This document shows, piece by piece, positions 25,401-33,365 of a stretch of 64,000 nucleotides of DNA (position 1 is its first letter; every line of letters begins with the position of its first letter). The notes below the pieces were generated by a model. It did no database searches, was not told the origin of the DNA, and saw nothing but the letters and a program-made list of their open reading frames with translations. Origin of the DNA: Streptomyces diastatochromogenes (GTDB taxonomy: Bacteria > Actinomycetota > Actinomycetes > Streptomycetales > Streptomycetaceae). The position numbers and the translations under genes were made by a program. The stretch covers positions 339,186 to 403,185 of the forward strand of contig NZ_MCGQ01000020.1 of the NCBI RefSeq assembly GCF_002242805.1, written 5' to 3'.

Positions 25401-26415
25401 AGTCCACCGCGATCAGCAGCGGACCGCGGGCCCGGGCGACGGGGTGGAACCGCTCCTCGGTGACCGCGTCGTCGGCGGGCCCGGGCCGCAGCAGCCCGGT
25501 GGTCCAGCCCGCGGCCCGCTGCTGTGCGAGGAACCGACGGGCGAGGCGGCTCTTGCCCTCCCCACCCTGGCCGATCACGATCAGCACCGACGCGGGCTCC
25601 GCGCCCGCGCACCAGTCGGCCAACCGCTCGATGACCGCCTCGCGACCGTGGAAGGAGACGGTTTCCGAGTCGGCGCGCAGCAGGGAGGCGACGGAGGGGA
25701 TGTCCCGGCTGGGGTAGGGCGAGGCGAGGAGACCGGACAGCTCGACCGCTTCGCACAGCGGGTCGCGGCCGGTGGCCTCGGCCACCGTGTGCCGGAACTC
25801 CTCGTCGGCCAGGAGAGCCGACAGCGGTGTCGCGGTCAGCCGCGTGCCCCAGTCCGGCCTGCGGTCCTGGCGTACGACGCCGACCAGCAGTCCCGCGGCG
25901 AACAGGGCGGCCCCGGACATGCCGGCCCACTGGGTGGCCGTGGCGCCGGGCGGGCCGCCGGGCATCGGGGTGGTGCTCGTGAACTCGTAGTGCCCGGCGC
26001 CGGCGCCGGTGGCCGGGCTCAGCAGTCCCGAGAAGTGCTCCTGGTCGCGGAGGCTCTCCGACTTCTGCGCGCGGGGGAAGCCGATCGCCTCGACCGGCTG
26101 GTCGGGCCGGGCCGAGACGAACGAGCCGTACCGGGTGACCGTTGCTCGCCCGGGTGTCTCCGGGGCGCCGTGCGTGCGGAGCCGGATCAGCGCGGCGTCG
26201 ACGGCCTCGTCCCTTCGCCACCACACGACGTCGCCCGCCAGGCGCTCCTGCCCGAGCCGGGCGACCGTGACCTGCCCGGCCTGCTCGCCGTCCGCACCGG
26301 TGACCACGTGCGCGGCGGTCAGCACCAGGCCCGGAGCGATCCGGTATCCGGTGCCGAACGATGGGTGCGCCCGTACCTGGACGACGTTTTCGGGGTCCGG
26401 GCCGGCCGGCGTCAT
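22423..26415 (-). CDS. Trypsin-like protease fused to a STAND NTPase and TPR repeats
   Basis: The protein is 1,330 aa, start ATG at 26413-26415. Residues 1-220 are a trypsin-like protease with an intact triad: His36 in LTAAHVV, Asp73 in VDAALIRL and Ser167 in GMSGAALF. Residues about 255-600 are a STAND/NACHT-like NTPase, with Walker A IGQGGEGKS (282-289) and Walker B LLIAVDYAEN, and a helical winged region after it. From about 640 to the end come many TPR-like helical repeats rich in Ala/Leu/Arg, which would form a sensor superhelix. No signal peptide is seen, so it should act in the cytoplasm. Such architectures are described as NTP-dependent biological conflict systems in multicellular-type bacteria: the TPR arm senses, the STAND module oligomerises, and the protease is the effector. 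It overlaps the upstream small gene by four bases. The trigger and protease target are unknown. Confidence 0.88.
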   Translation of the reverse strand: MTPAGPDPENVVQVRAHPSFGTGYRIAPGLVLTAAHVVTGADGEQAGQVTVARLGQERLAGDVVWWRRDEAVDAALIRLRTHGAPETPGRATVTRYGSFVSARPDQPVEAIGFPRAQKSESLRDQEHFSGLLSPATGAGAGHYEFTSTTPMPGGPPGATATQWAGMSGAALFAAGLLVGVVRQDRRPDWGTRLTATPLSALLADEEFRHTVAEATGRDPLCEAVELSGLLASPYPSRDIPSVASLLRADSETVSFHGREAVIERLADWCAGAEPASVLIVIGQGGEGKSRLARRFLAQQRAAGWTTGLLRPGPADDAVTEERFHPVARARGPLLIAVDYAENHPRQVRALLRQARAAQGPVRLLLLARERGVWAEALDEPDPDVRDLLADAPVLTLEALAATDADWDASFRRSLRDLARALPAVPGHEGPDWAALAERIAPPPADTHHRADSALGIQMTALTLLLQQAVPLDTVRGEPVERTLLRHEEAYWTRAAHRCGLRGLDRTTLRSAVAALHLVTVADRTQAVSLLDSLGVSDSDRGRIAARWLHELYPPAEGAHCGSVQPDRLAEYLLVTACADEGDLLTRVVSAAAHLGDPRLAAYFDAGPDQGDAPGYGQMMALREAVRTARSQQHFGHAVRPLLDQIERTASLPVISDQTLAWAVSNSQTLPPPGMRQQITRHSDGSATITGVLDAASAALAVAGYRRGAHSIVQSDARDQGFVHMLHALSLSQLGRPEEALEVSSRAVDAFRSAPGGEDDLAGQLRQQAELLLGLGRQDEAVAALREAVRLRGPAGPAANEEQLRPLLDPLVLTLCRLGRFAEARPYARQETELLGRSAGTAPETARPYLVALGRYAQVLEACQDAGEALALCARAEAFVAGLPAAARDELTAERALVAETRAQAHSALADGPAGVAAWQEAAELWQRLDAPHQGLVPAVRQVMALNNAAVGHQALGHHDRALRLIREAVELALGDRGEPVLRDRPELYEAVHATYVGYLARGGRAEDTLREAERLRDRPRPSATPLPVHFANSLREASLALAATGRLALATRASGLAVATLETLALSSADPYLPTMLAAVLVDHAANLAQTGAAADGAETAGRAVDLWRRLAATEPEARINLAQALGNRASCLHVLGRHAEAAGAAGEASDLVRAEMREEQRLLPLLADLLSQRATCHAESGDHTAAADARDEEAAIRYRLWRTDPSAGPGAARALAELSAHFEETGHLREAVSAAKAACDIHHELYGPEPGEHWREVVFALARAGTTLLKSGAAAEAVAPFVRCLALYLRAGDMDQAAACRSAIDIAHAMDPAGVAAEWRRMVGADFPK

Positions 26416-26729
26416 GCGTCGTCGTCCACGTCGTTGACGTCAACCGGTCCGCCCGCCTCGGTGCGGGCGGCAAGGCGCAGGGTGACCGTGTGGGTGGTGC
26501 GGCGGGCCCGCTCCCCGTGGGCGCCCGCGCTGACCACGCCGAACCTGAACCCGCCGTCGCCCTTGGCCGACCGCTGCAGCTCCAGGCCGAACTCCACGGT
26601 CACTTCCTCGACGGACAGCCGGACCGGGCTGCCCGAGCCTCTCACCTTCGCCTCCGCGAGTTGCTCGCGCAGCGCGGTGAGCGCGTCGGCGAGATCCAGC
26701 CAGTCGGTGTGTGCCTGCGCGTCGGCCAT
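26412..26729 (-). CDS. Trypco2-like partner of the trypsin-STAND protein
   Basis: The protein is 105 aa, start ATG at 26727-26729. It opens with a helix (WLDLADALTALREQLAEAKVRG) followed by beta strands (VRLSVEEVTVEFGLELQRSAKG, FRFGVVSAGAHGE, THTVTLRL) and an acidic tail. This matches my recollection of the trypsin-co-occurring domain 2 proteins (Trypco2), which sit beside conflict-system proteases. The stop overlaps the start of the protease gene (ATGA), so the two are made together and probably interact. An inhibitor, adaptor or substrate role is inference. Confidence 0.72.
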   Translation of the reverse strand: MADAQAHTDWLDLADALTALREQLAEAKVRGSGSPVRLSVEEVTVEFGLELQRSAKGDGGFRFGVVSAGAHGERARRTTHTVTLRLAARTEAGGPVDVNDVDDDA

Positions 26730-26793
26730 GGCCGCCCCCGTGCTGTCGACAGCTTTCTTGCCCCCAACACCGTACCCACGAAGGTGAGTTGAC

Positions 26794-28350
26794 TCACGAC
26801 GCCCGAGTGTCGTGTCGGACGCCCGTGGCGCCGGACGGGACCTGGCCCTCGGCGCGGAGCCCGCGGGCCGCACCGGTCTCCGGCCGTGCGGCCGGAGCCT
26901 GCGCCGGCCGGGACCCAGGCAGGCGCAGCGCCAGGACCAGGCACAGCACCATCACCCCGGCCCCGCACAGGAACACCGTGTCCATCGCGGAGACGTACGC
27001 GGCCACGCCCTGAGCGTGTGCGGCACCCCGCAGCGCGGCGAGGGAGCCGACGTCGCCGGGGCCGTCGTACAGGCGGTTGAGGAGGGTGCCGAAGAGGGCG
27101 GCGCCGAGGGCCGTGCCGAGCGTCTGAAAGAAGCGGATGGCCGTGGTGGCCACACCGAGCTGCTGGCGGGGCGCCGCCTCCTGCACCAGCTGGATCAGCT
27201 GGCCGAGCAGCTGGCCGAAGCCGATGCCGACGAGCAGCAGGGCGGCGCGCAGCTGCCACAGCGAGGTGTTCGTGCCGGTGGTGGCGAGGAGCAGGAAGGC
27301 GGCCACGGTGACGACGGAGCCGCTGATCACGAAGGTCCGCTCGGACCAGCCGCGTTCGGTGAGCCGGCCGGCCACGATGCCGACGGCCATGATCCCGGCC
27401 GCCATCGGGATGAGGAACAGCCCGGCGGAGGAGCTGGCGACGCCACGGGCGACCTGGAGGTAGACCAGGACGTAGTACATCGCGCCGGTCATGGCCACAC
27501 CCATCAGACCCTGGATCGCGAAGCCGAGGCGCAGCTCGGGGACGCGGAACAGCGAGGGCGGCAGGATCGGTTCGGCGGTGGTGGCCTGGCGGCGCAGGAA
27601 CAGCGCGAGAGCGACCGCGGAGGCCAGGGTCAGGCCGAGGATCTGCGGGGAGGACCAGGCGTACTGCCTGCCGCCCCACTCGGTGACCAGCAGCAGCGTG
27701 GTGGAGAAGGCGGCGGCGAGGGCCGCGCCGGGGAAGTCGATCGCACGGCTGTGGGTGTCGCGCGGGAGCTTCAGAACCACGACCGCGGTGGCGAGGGCCG
27801 CGATGCCGAGCGGCAGGTTGATGTAGAAGGCCCAGCGCCAGCTCGCGTGGTCGGCGAGGAAGCCGCCGAGCCAGGGGCCGACGGCCATGCCGCCGCCGGC
27901 GACGATCCCGCCTGTGCCCGCACCCTTGCTCTTCTTCTCCTCGGGCCCCTTCAGCTGCGCGATCACGACCATCGTGACGCTCATCAGCCCGCCCGCCCCG
28001 ACGCCCTGCACGGCCCGGGAAGCGATCAGCCAGCCGATCGACGGGGCCGCCCCGCACAGCGCCGAGCCGGCCAGGAAGGCGCCCAAGGCGCCGAGGAAGA
28101 CCCGCTTGGCGCCGAGCACGTCGCACAGCCGGCCGTACAGGGGCAGCATCGCGGCCGAGGCGAGCGAGAAGGCGCTGACCAGCCACGGGATCTTGTCGAT
28201 GCCATGCCCGGGGTCCAGATCCCGGACGATCGGGACGGTCGCCGCGGACACGATCTGCAGGTCCAGGACGGCGAGCACGATCGTGACGAGGCAGACGAGG
28301 AAGCCGATCTTGCGCTGGGTTTCGGTCATGGGCATCACCATGCCCGGCAT
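26794..28350 (-). CDS. MFS multidrug exporter (DHA2/EmrB family, 14 spans)
   Basis: The protein is up to 518 aa; an in-frame ATG at 28327-28329 (MTETQRKIGF) is an equally good start and neither has a clear ribosome site. The N-terminal span FLVCLVTIVLAVLDLQIVSAA with the D-x-Q motif, WLVSAFSLASAAMLPLYGRLCDVLGAKRVF (motif A) and GVGAGGLMSV are typical of the 14-span DHA2 drug:proton antiporters. About 14 hydrophobic segments can be counted. The C-terminus is a Pro/Ala-rich cytoplasmic tail. It is divergent from a TetR gene across 75 bp, so the exporter is very likely repressed by that regulator and induced by a drug-like ligand. Confidence 0.9.
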   Translation of the reverse strand: MPGMVMPMTETQRKIGFLVCLVTIVLAVLDLQIVSAATVPIVRDLDPGHGIDKIPWLVSAFSLASAAMLPLYGRLCDVLGAKRVFLGALGAFLAGSALCGAAPSIGWLIASRAVQGVGAGGLMSVTMVVIAQLKGPEEKKSKGAGTGGIVAGGGMAVGPWLGGFLADHASWRWAFYINLPLGIAALATAVVVLKLPRDTHSRAIDFPGAALAAAFSTTLLLVTEWGGRQYAWSSPQILGLTLASAVALALFLRRQATTAEPILPPSLFRVPELRLGFAIQGLMGVAMTGAMYYVLVYLQVARGVASSSAGLFLIPMAAGIMAVGIVAGRLTERGWSERTFVISGSVVTVAAFLLLATTGTNTSLWQLRAALLLVGIGFGQLLGQLIQLVQEAAPRQQLGVATTAIRFFQTLGTALGAALFGTLLNRLYDGPGDVGSLAALRGAAHAQGVAAYVSAMDTVFLCGAGVMVLCLVLALRLPGSRPAQAPAARPETGAARGLRAEGQVPSGATGVRHDTRAS

Positions 28351-28372
28351 TCGTGTACCGAGTCAATGTTTC

Positions 28373-28398
28373 GGCTCAGATTAAGCTTCATCTCGGCC
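28373..28398. promoter_or_regulatory. Candidate TetR operator
   Basis: A 26-bp imperfect dyad (GGCTCAGAT on one side, ATCTCGGCC on the other) is centred on AAGCTT in the 75-bp gap between the exporter and its regulator. Seven of nine arm positions match. The location and size suit a TetR dimer-pair site that controls both genes. Confidence 0.5.
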
Positions 28399-28425
28399 TA
28401 AATTTCATCGCGGTAAGGTGTCCGC

Positions 28426-29064
28426 ATGGCTGAGACGATGGGGCTGCGCGAGCGCAAGAAGCTGCAGACGGCGATGCGGATCTACCGGGTCGCGGTCGGC
28501 CTGTTCGTCGAGCGGGGCTTCGACAACGTCTCCGTGCAGGAGATCGCCGACGCCGCCGAGGTCTCCAAGATGACCGTCTTCAACTACTTCGGCACCAAGG
28601 AGGACCTGGTCTTCCGGCCGATGGAGGAGCACTTCGGCGACGCGGCCCGGGCCGTGCGGGAGCGGCAGCCGGGCGAGTCCGCCGTGGCCGCCGTGCGCCG
28701 GCAGTTCCTGGAGATGGTGGAGAGCCGCGACCCCTCGATCGGGCTGAACCCCGAGCCGATCTCCCGCCAGGTGCGCGAACTGGTGCGGGAGACCCCGGTC
28801 CTGATGGAGCGCGCCTTCGTCGCCGCGCAGAAGGGCACCCGGGAACTGGCCGGCCTGCTGGCCGCCGAGACCGGGGACCTGATGCAGGCCACGATCGCGG
28901 CCGCCACCCTCAGCGCCGCCCGCAACGCCCTGATCGAGGAGCACCACCGCCGGATCGCCGAGGGCGTGAGTCCCGACCAGGTCACCGCCGACGCAGCCGA
29001 ACGCGCCGGGGTCGCCTTCGGCCTGGTCGAGAACGGTCTGAAGGACTACGGGGTGAAGCAGTAG
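28426..29064 (+). CDS. TetR-family transcriptional regulator
   Basis: The protein is 212 aa from the ATG at 28426. The N-terminal helix-turn-helix is LFVERGFDNVSVQEIADAAEVSKMTVFNYFGTKEDLV, the classical TetR arrangement ending in the F-x-Y-F-x-x-K signature. The remaining residues are helical and would form the ligand pocket and dimer interface. It is divergent from an MFS exporter, with a candidate operator between them, so autoregulation and repression of the exporter are expected. The ligand is unknown. Confidence 0.92.
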   Translation: MAETMGLRERKKLQTAMRIYRVAVGLFVERGFDNVSVQEIADAAEVSKMTVFNYFGTKEDLVFRPMEEHFGDAARAVRERQPGESAVAAVRRQFLEMVESRDPSIGLNPEPISRQVRELVRETPVLMERAFVAAQKGTRELAGLLAAETGDLMQATIAAATLSAARNALIEEHHRRIAEGVSPDQVTADAAERAGVAFGLVENGLKDYGVKQ

Positions 29065-29173
29065 AACGCCTACGCGGTGGAGCAAACGCCTACGCGGTGA
29101 AGCCGGAAAAGGCTTACGCGGCGAAGCGACAACCGGCTGAAGCCGCACCCCCGGGCGGCATAGGGTCACTGTC

Positions 29174-29971
29174 ATGCCCCCGGCCAAGAAGCGCGCCCGC
29201 AGCTATGACCCCGCCAAGACCCGTGCCGCGGTCTTCGCGCAGTTCGGACACGTGCGGCAGGCCGTGCGCGGCCTGAGCCCCGAGCAGCTCGCGCTGCCGA
29301 CGCGGCTCGGCGAGTGGACCGTACGGCACCTCGTCGCGCACATCGGGATGGCGGTCACGGCCGTCCACCGGGCGCTGGCCCTGCCGGAGCCGCCCAGGGC
29401 GGACGCCGTGCTCCTCGACTGGCCCTTCGCCACCGCCGTCAACTCGGCTGCCATCGACGAGTTCACCCGCAAGGTCGCCGCGGACCACCAGGACCTCGAC
29501 GCCTATCTCGCCGACATCGAGGAGTCCCTGCACGCGCTCCTCGCCGAGCACCCCGGCACCCGGCTCCTGCAGACCAACGTGGGCGCGCTGCCCCTGGACG
29601 ACTACCTGGTCACCCGGACCGTCGAACTCGTCGTCCACACCGACGACCTGAACGCCGCCGTCCCCGGCCTGGACGTGCCGTACGACCGCCAGGCCCTGGC
29701 CGCCGCCACCCGGCTCCTCGCCGACGCCCTCGCCGTGAAGGCGCCCGGCGGCTCCACCGAGGTGCGCGTGCCGCCGTACGCCGTCGTGCAGTGCGTCGAG
29801 GGGCCCCGGCACACCCGCGGCACCCCGCCCAACGTGGTGGAGACCGACCCGCTGACCTGGATCCGGCTCGCCGCCGGCCGTGTGGCCTGGAAGGACGTGT
29901 TGGAGGAGGCCAAGGTCAGCGCGAGCGGGGAGCGCGCGGACATCGGGGACCTGCTGCCGCTCATGGCCTGA
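29174..29971 (+). CDS. Maleylpyruvate isomerase-family (mycothiol-dependent, DinB-like) protein
   Basis: The protein is 265 aa from the ATG at 29174. The N-terminal four-helix bundle has LPTRLGEWTVRHLVAHIGM, where W-T-V-x-x-L-x-A-H-x is the family's metal-binding His motif, and further His/Glu positions in RTVELVVHTDDL. The C-terminal part (about residue 165 onward) resembles the sterol-carrier-like domain found in these proteins. Family members use mycothiol to isomerise or conjugate metabolites. The exact substrate is unknown, and the maleylpyruvate name should be read as a family label only. Short repeats lie just upstream (two copies of ACGCCTACGCGGTG). Confidence 0.8.
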   Translation: MPPAKKRARSYDPAKTRAAVFAQFGHVRQAVRGLSPEQLALPTRLGEWTVRHLVAHIGMAVTAVHRALALPEPPRADAVLLDWPFATAVNSAAIDEFTRKVAADHQDLDAYLADIEESLHALLAEHPGTRLLQTNVGALPLDDYLVTRTVELVVHTDDLNAAVPGLDVPYDRQALAAATRLLADALAVKAPGGSTEVRVPPYAVVQCVEGPRHTRGTPPNVVETDPLTWIRLAAGRVAWKDVLEEAKVSASGERADIGDLLPLMA

Positions 29972-30006
29972 CGGAACCGGCGGTCCGGGCGGGCCGTCGA
30001 ATTCGT

Positions 30007-30450
30007 ATGAACCGGCACAAGCAGCGCATGACCCTGACAGCGGCCGCCGTGCTCGTCCCGCTCATCCTGGCCTGCGCCAGTAGCCAGGGCGCGGAGGCCG
30101 GGCAGCCCGTGACCGGCGTCGACTGGCGGGTGGACAGCCTCACCGCCGAGGGCACCACCCGGCAGGCGCCCGCCACGGCCCACATCCGGATCGGCACGGA
30201 CGGTCTCGCGGCCGGCAACCTCGGCTGCAACCAGTTCAGCGCCCAGGCGACCGTGCAGGGCGACCGCATCACGATCGGGGACGTCCGCGCCACCAAGATG
30301 GCCTGCGACCGGGCGCGGATGGACTTCGAGCGCGCCTTCGCCCGCACCCTCACCACCGGCACGCTCACCGCCAGGACCGACGACGGGAAGCTGACGCTCA
30401 CCGACGGCGACGGAGATGTCGTCCACCTCAGCCGCGGCGCACCCGAATGA
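30007..30450 (+). CDS. META-domain lipoprotein (HslJ-like)
   Basis: The protein is 147 aa from the ATG at 30007. The N-terminus is a lipoprotein signal: basic MNRHKQR, a hydrophobic TLTAAAVLVPLILA stretch and the lipobox LACA with Cys at about residue 24. The mature part is a META domain: WRVDSLTAEG, then IRIGTDGLAAGNLGCNQFSA with the conserved G-C-N, ITIGDVRATKMAC, and a C-terminal LTLTDGDGDVVHL strand. META-domain proteins are cell-surface and often linked to stress or antibiotic resistance. The gene lies 35 bp after the isomerase-like gene and may be co-transcribed with it. Confidence 0.85.
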   Translation: MNRHKQRMTLTAAAVLVPLILACASSQGAEAGQPVTGVDWRVDSLTAEGTTRQAPATAHIRIGTDGLAAGNLGCNQFSAQATVQGDRITIGDVRATKMACDRARMDFERAFARTLTTGTLTARTDDGKLTLTDGDGDVVHLSRGAPE

Positions 30451-30590
30451 TGTGCGACACCTCACTCATGGATACGGCCATCGGGCTTCGGGGCGCCGCC
30501 CAGAGGCCCGCCGACGGCCGCTCCGACTGCCCCTACACCATTCTGACCTGCGGAAACGAAGAAACCGCCAAGGTGATCGGCAAGCCCTGA
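30450..30590 (+). CDS. Possible small ORF (46 aa) upstream of purF
   Basis: A reading frame starts at the ATG at 30450, overlapping the last base of the lipoprotein stop, and ends at 30590. The C-terminal part reads YTILTCGNEETAKVIGKP. No ribosome site is visible, so expression would depend on re-initiation. Codon use is only weakly biased. This could equally be the purF leader and nothing more. Confidence 0.25.
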   Translation: MCDTSLMDTAIGLRGAAQRPADGRSDCPYTILTCGNEETAKVIGKP

Positions 30591-30651
30591 TCCGTTAACG
30601 CCGTGTATCCCCAATTCGGACCAGTGGTCGACCTCGCCTACACTCGGAGCC

Positions 30652-32181
30652 GTGCCACGTGGTGACGGTCGACTCAATCACGATCTGCTTCCCGGCGAAA
30701 AGGGCCCCCAGGACGCTTGCGGCGTCTTCGGTGTCTGGGCTCCGGGTGAAGAGGTCGCAAAGCTCACGTACTTCGGGCTCTACGCCCTCCAGCACCGGGG
30801 TCAGGAATCCGCGGGAATCGCGGTCAGCAATGGCTCCCAGATCCTCGTCTTCAAGGACATGGGACTGGTCTCCCAGGTCTTCGACGAGACCTCTCTCGGT
30901 TCGCTCCAGGGTCATATCGCGGTCGGACACGCCCGCTACTCGACCACCGGTGCCTCCGTGTGGGAGAACGCCCAGCCGACGTTCCGTGCCACCGCGCACG
31001 GCTCGATCGCGCTCGGCCACAACGGCAACCTGGTCAACACGGCGCAGCTCGCCGAGATGGTCGCCGACCTCCCGAAGGACAACAACGGCCGCTCCACCCG
31101 GGTCGCGGCCACCAACGACACCGACCTGCTGACGGCCCTGCTGGCCGCCCAGGTCGACGAGGACGGCAAGCCGCTGACCATCGAGGAGGCCGCCCACGCG
31201 GTCCTTCCGCAGGTCAAGGGCGCCTTCTCGCTCGTCTTCATGGACGAGCACACCCTCTACGCCGCCCGTGACCCGCAGGGCATCCGCCCGCTGGTCCTCG
31301 GCCGCCTGGAGCGCGGCTGGGTGGTCGCCTCCGAGAGCGCCGCCCTGGACATCTGCGGCGCCAGCTTCGTGCGGGAGATCGAGCCGGGCGAGTTCGTCGC
31401 CATCGACGAGAACGGCCTGCGCACCTCCCGCTTCGCGGAAGCGAAGCCCAAGGGCTGTGTCTTCGAGTACGTGTACCTGGCCCGCCCGGACACCGACATC
31501 GCCGGCCGGAACGTGTACCTCTCCCGCGTGGAGATGGGCCGCCGCCTGGCCAAGGAGGCCCCGGTCGAGGCCGACCTGGTCATAGCGACCCCGGAGTCCG
31601 GCACCCCGGCAGCCATCGGCTACGCGGAGGCCTCCGGCATCCCCTTCGGCGCCGGCCTGGTGAAGAACGCCTATGTGGGCCGCACCTTCATCCAGCCCTC
31701 GCAGACCATCCGCCAGCTCGGCATCCGCCTGAAGCTGAACCCGCTGAAGGAAGTCATCAAGGGCAAGCGTCTGGTCGTCGTGGACGACTCGATCGTGCGC
31801 GGCAACACCCAGCGGGCCCTGGTCCGCATGCTGCGCGAGGCGGGCGCCGCCGAGGTCCACATCCGGATCTCCTCGCCGCCCGTGAAGTGGCCCTGCTTCT
31901 TCGGCATCGACTTCGCCACCCGCGCCGAGCTGATCGCCAACGGCATGAGCATCGAGGAGATCGGCACCTCGCTCGGCGCCGACTCCCTGGCGTACATCTC
32001 CATCGACGGCATGATCGACGCGACCACCATCGCCAAGCCGAACCTGTGCCGCGCCTGCTTCGACGGCGAGTACCCGATGGAGCTGCCGGACCCCGAGCTG
32101 CTCGGCAAGCAGCTCCTGGAGACCGAGCTGGCCGCCGGTCCGGCCGCCACGGCCGCGGCCGACGCGATCCGTCGCCCGTAA
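30652..32181 (+). CDS. purF: Amidophosphoribosyltransferase
   Basis: The protein is 509 aa from the GTG at 30652. It catalyses the committed first step of purine synthesis, transferring glutamine ammonia to PRPP. The N-terminal glutaminase nucleophile is the Cys in DACGVFGVWAPGEEV, exposed after propeptide removal as in Gram-positive and actinobacterial PurF. YALQHRGQESAG and GHNGNLVN are standard glutaminase segments. The PRPP loop is LVVVDDSIVRGNTQRALV. The paired Cys near CFFGIDFA and CRACFDGEYP are consistent with the iron-sulfur form. purM follows 34 bp downstream. Confidence 0.97.
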   Translation: MPRGDGRLNHDLLPGEKGPQDACGVFGVWAPGEEVAKLTYFGLYALQHRGQESAGIAVSNGSQILVFKDMGLVSQVFDETSLGSLQGHIAVGHARYSTTGASVWENAQPTFRATAHGSIALGHNGNLVNTAQLAEMVADLPKDNNGRSTRVAATNDTDLLTALLAAQVDEDGKPLTIEEAAHAVLPQVKGAFSLVFMDEHTLYAARDPQGIRPLVLGRLERGWVVASESAALDICGASFVREIEPGEFVAIDENGLRTSRFAEAKPKGCVFEYVYLARPDTDIAGRNVYLSRVEMGRRLAKEAPVEADLVIATPESGTPAAIGYAEASGIPFGAGLVKNAYVGRTFIQPSQTIRQLGIRLKLNPLKEVIKGKRLVVVDDSIVRGNTQRALVRMLREAGAAEVHIRISSPPVKWPCFFGIDFATRAELIANGMSIEEIGTSLGADSLAYISIDGMIDATTIAKPNLCRACFDGEYPMELPDPELLGKQLLETELAAGPAATAAADAIRRP

Positions 32182-32215
32182 GCCCCCGTAGGACGACACG
32201 AAAGTTCTCAAGGTC

Positions 32216-33283
32216 ATGTCAGAGACCACTGGTGCCAGCTACGCGAGCGCGGGCGTCGACATCGAGGCGGGCGACCGCGCCGTAGAGCTGATGAAGGAGT
32301 GGGTCAAGAAGACCCAGCGCCCCGAGGTCCTGGGCGGCCTCGGCGGCTTCGCCGGGCTCTTCGACGCCTCCGCCCTCAAGCGCTACGAGCGCCCGCTGCT
32401 CGCCTCCGCCACGGACGGCGTCGGCACGAAGGTCGACGTCGCGCGTCGGCTGGGCGTCTACGACACCATCGGCCACGACCTGGTCGCCATGGTCATGGAC
32501 GACATCGTGGTGTGCGGTGCCGAGCCGCTGTTCATGACCGACTACATCTGCGTCGGCAAGGTCCACCCCGAGCGGGTCGCCGCGATCGTCAAGGGCATCG
32601 CGGAGGGCTGTGTACTGGCCGGCTGCGCCCTGGTGGGCGGCGAGACGGCCGAGCACCCCGGTCTGCTGGGCGAGGACGACTTCGACGTCGCCGGCGCCGG
32701 TACGGGCGTCGTGGAGGCCGACCGGCTGCTGGGCGCGGATCGTATCCGTAAGGGTGACACCGTGATCGCCATGGCGTCCTCCGGGCTTCACTCGAACGGG
32801 TACTCCCTGGTGCGCCACGTCCTGCTGGACCGCGCGGGCCTGGCCCTGGAGGCGGAGGTCGCGGACCTGGGACGCACCCTCGGCGAGGAGCTGCTGGAGC
32901 CCACCAAGATCTACTCGCTGGACTGCCTGGCGCTGACCCGCACCACCGAGGTGCACGCGTTCAGCCACATCACCGGCGGCGGACTCGCGGCCAACCTGGC
33001 CCGGGTCATCCCGGACGAGCTGCACGCGACCGTGGACCGGGCCACCTGGACCCCGGGCGCGATCTTCGACCTGGTCGGCAGGACCGGGAACGTCGAGCGC
33101 CTGGAGCTGGAGAAGACCCTGAACATGGGCGTCGGCATGATGGCGATCGTGCCGGAGGAGTCGACGGACGTGGCCCTCGCGACCCTGGCCGACCGCGGGG
33201 TCGACGCCTGGGTGGCCGGCGAGATCACGGACCGGGGTGACAAGGAGACCGGCGCCGAGCTGGTCGGGACGTACTCAAGCTAA
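32216..33283 (+). CDS. purM: Phosphoribosylformylglycinamidine cyclo-ligase (AIR synthetase)
   Basis: The protein is 355 aa from the ATG at 32216. It closes the imidazole ring of AIR from FGAM and ATP. Typical PurM segments are YASAGVDIEAGDRAVELMK, LLASATDGVGTKV, TIGHDLVAMVMDDIVVCGAEPLFMTDY, CALVGGETAEHPG and MASSGLHSNGYSLVR. It is almost certainly co-transcribed with purF and ends before a 14-bp hairpin shared with the convergent DUF3073 gene. Confidence 0.97.
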   Translation: MSETTGASYASAGVDIEAGDRAVELMKEWVKKTQRPEVLGGLGGFAGLFDASALKRYERPLLASATDGVGTKVDVARRLGVYDTIGHDLVAMVMDDIVVCGAEPLFMTDYICVGKVHPERVAAIVKGIAEGCVLAGCALVGGETAEHPGLLGEDDFDVAGAGTGVVEADRLLGADRIRKGDTVIAMASSGLHSNGYSLVRHVLLDRAGLALEAEVADLGRTLGEELLEPTKIYSLDCLALTRTTEVHAFSHITGGGLAANLARVIPDELHATVDRATWTPGAIFDLVGRTGNVERLELEKTLNMGVGMMAIVPEESTDVALATLADRGVDAWVAGEITDRGDKETGAELVGTYSS

Positions 33284-33317
33284 AGACGCCGCGGTCCGGA
33301 CCTGCGGACAGCACAGA

Positions 33318-33348
33318 ACCCGGTCGGTGGCAGTGCCACCGACCGGGT
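33318..33348. terminator. Bidirectional hairpin between purM and the DUF3073 gene
   Basis: A perfect 14-bp stem (33318-33331 with 33335-33348) closes a three-base loop between convergent genes. Confidence 0.9.
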
Positions 33349-33365
33349 GAGTGCTCAGTGCAAGG

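Noticed and set aside
29061..29130. Short repeats (ACGCCTACGCGGTG twice) as a regulatory array
   Set aside because: There are only two good copies, directly after the TetR stop. They look like slippage and lack dyad symmetry.
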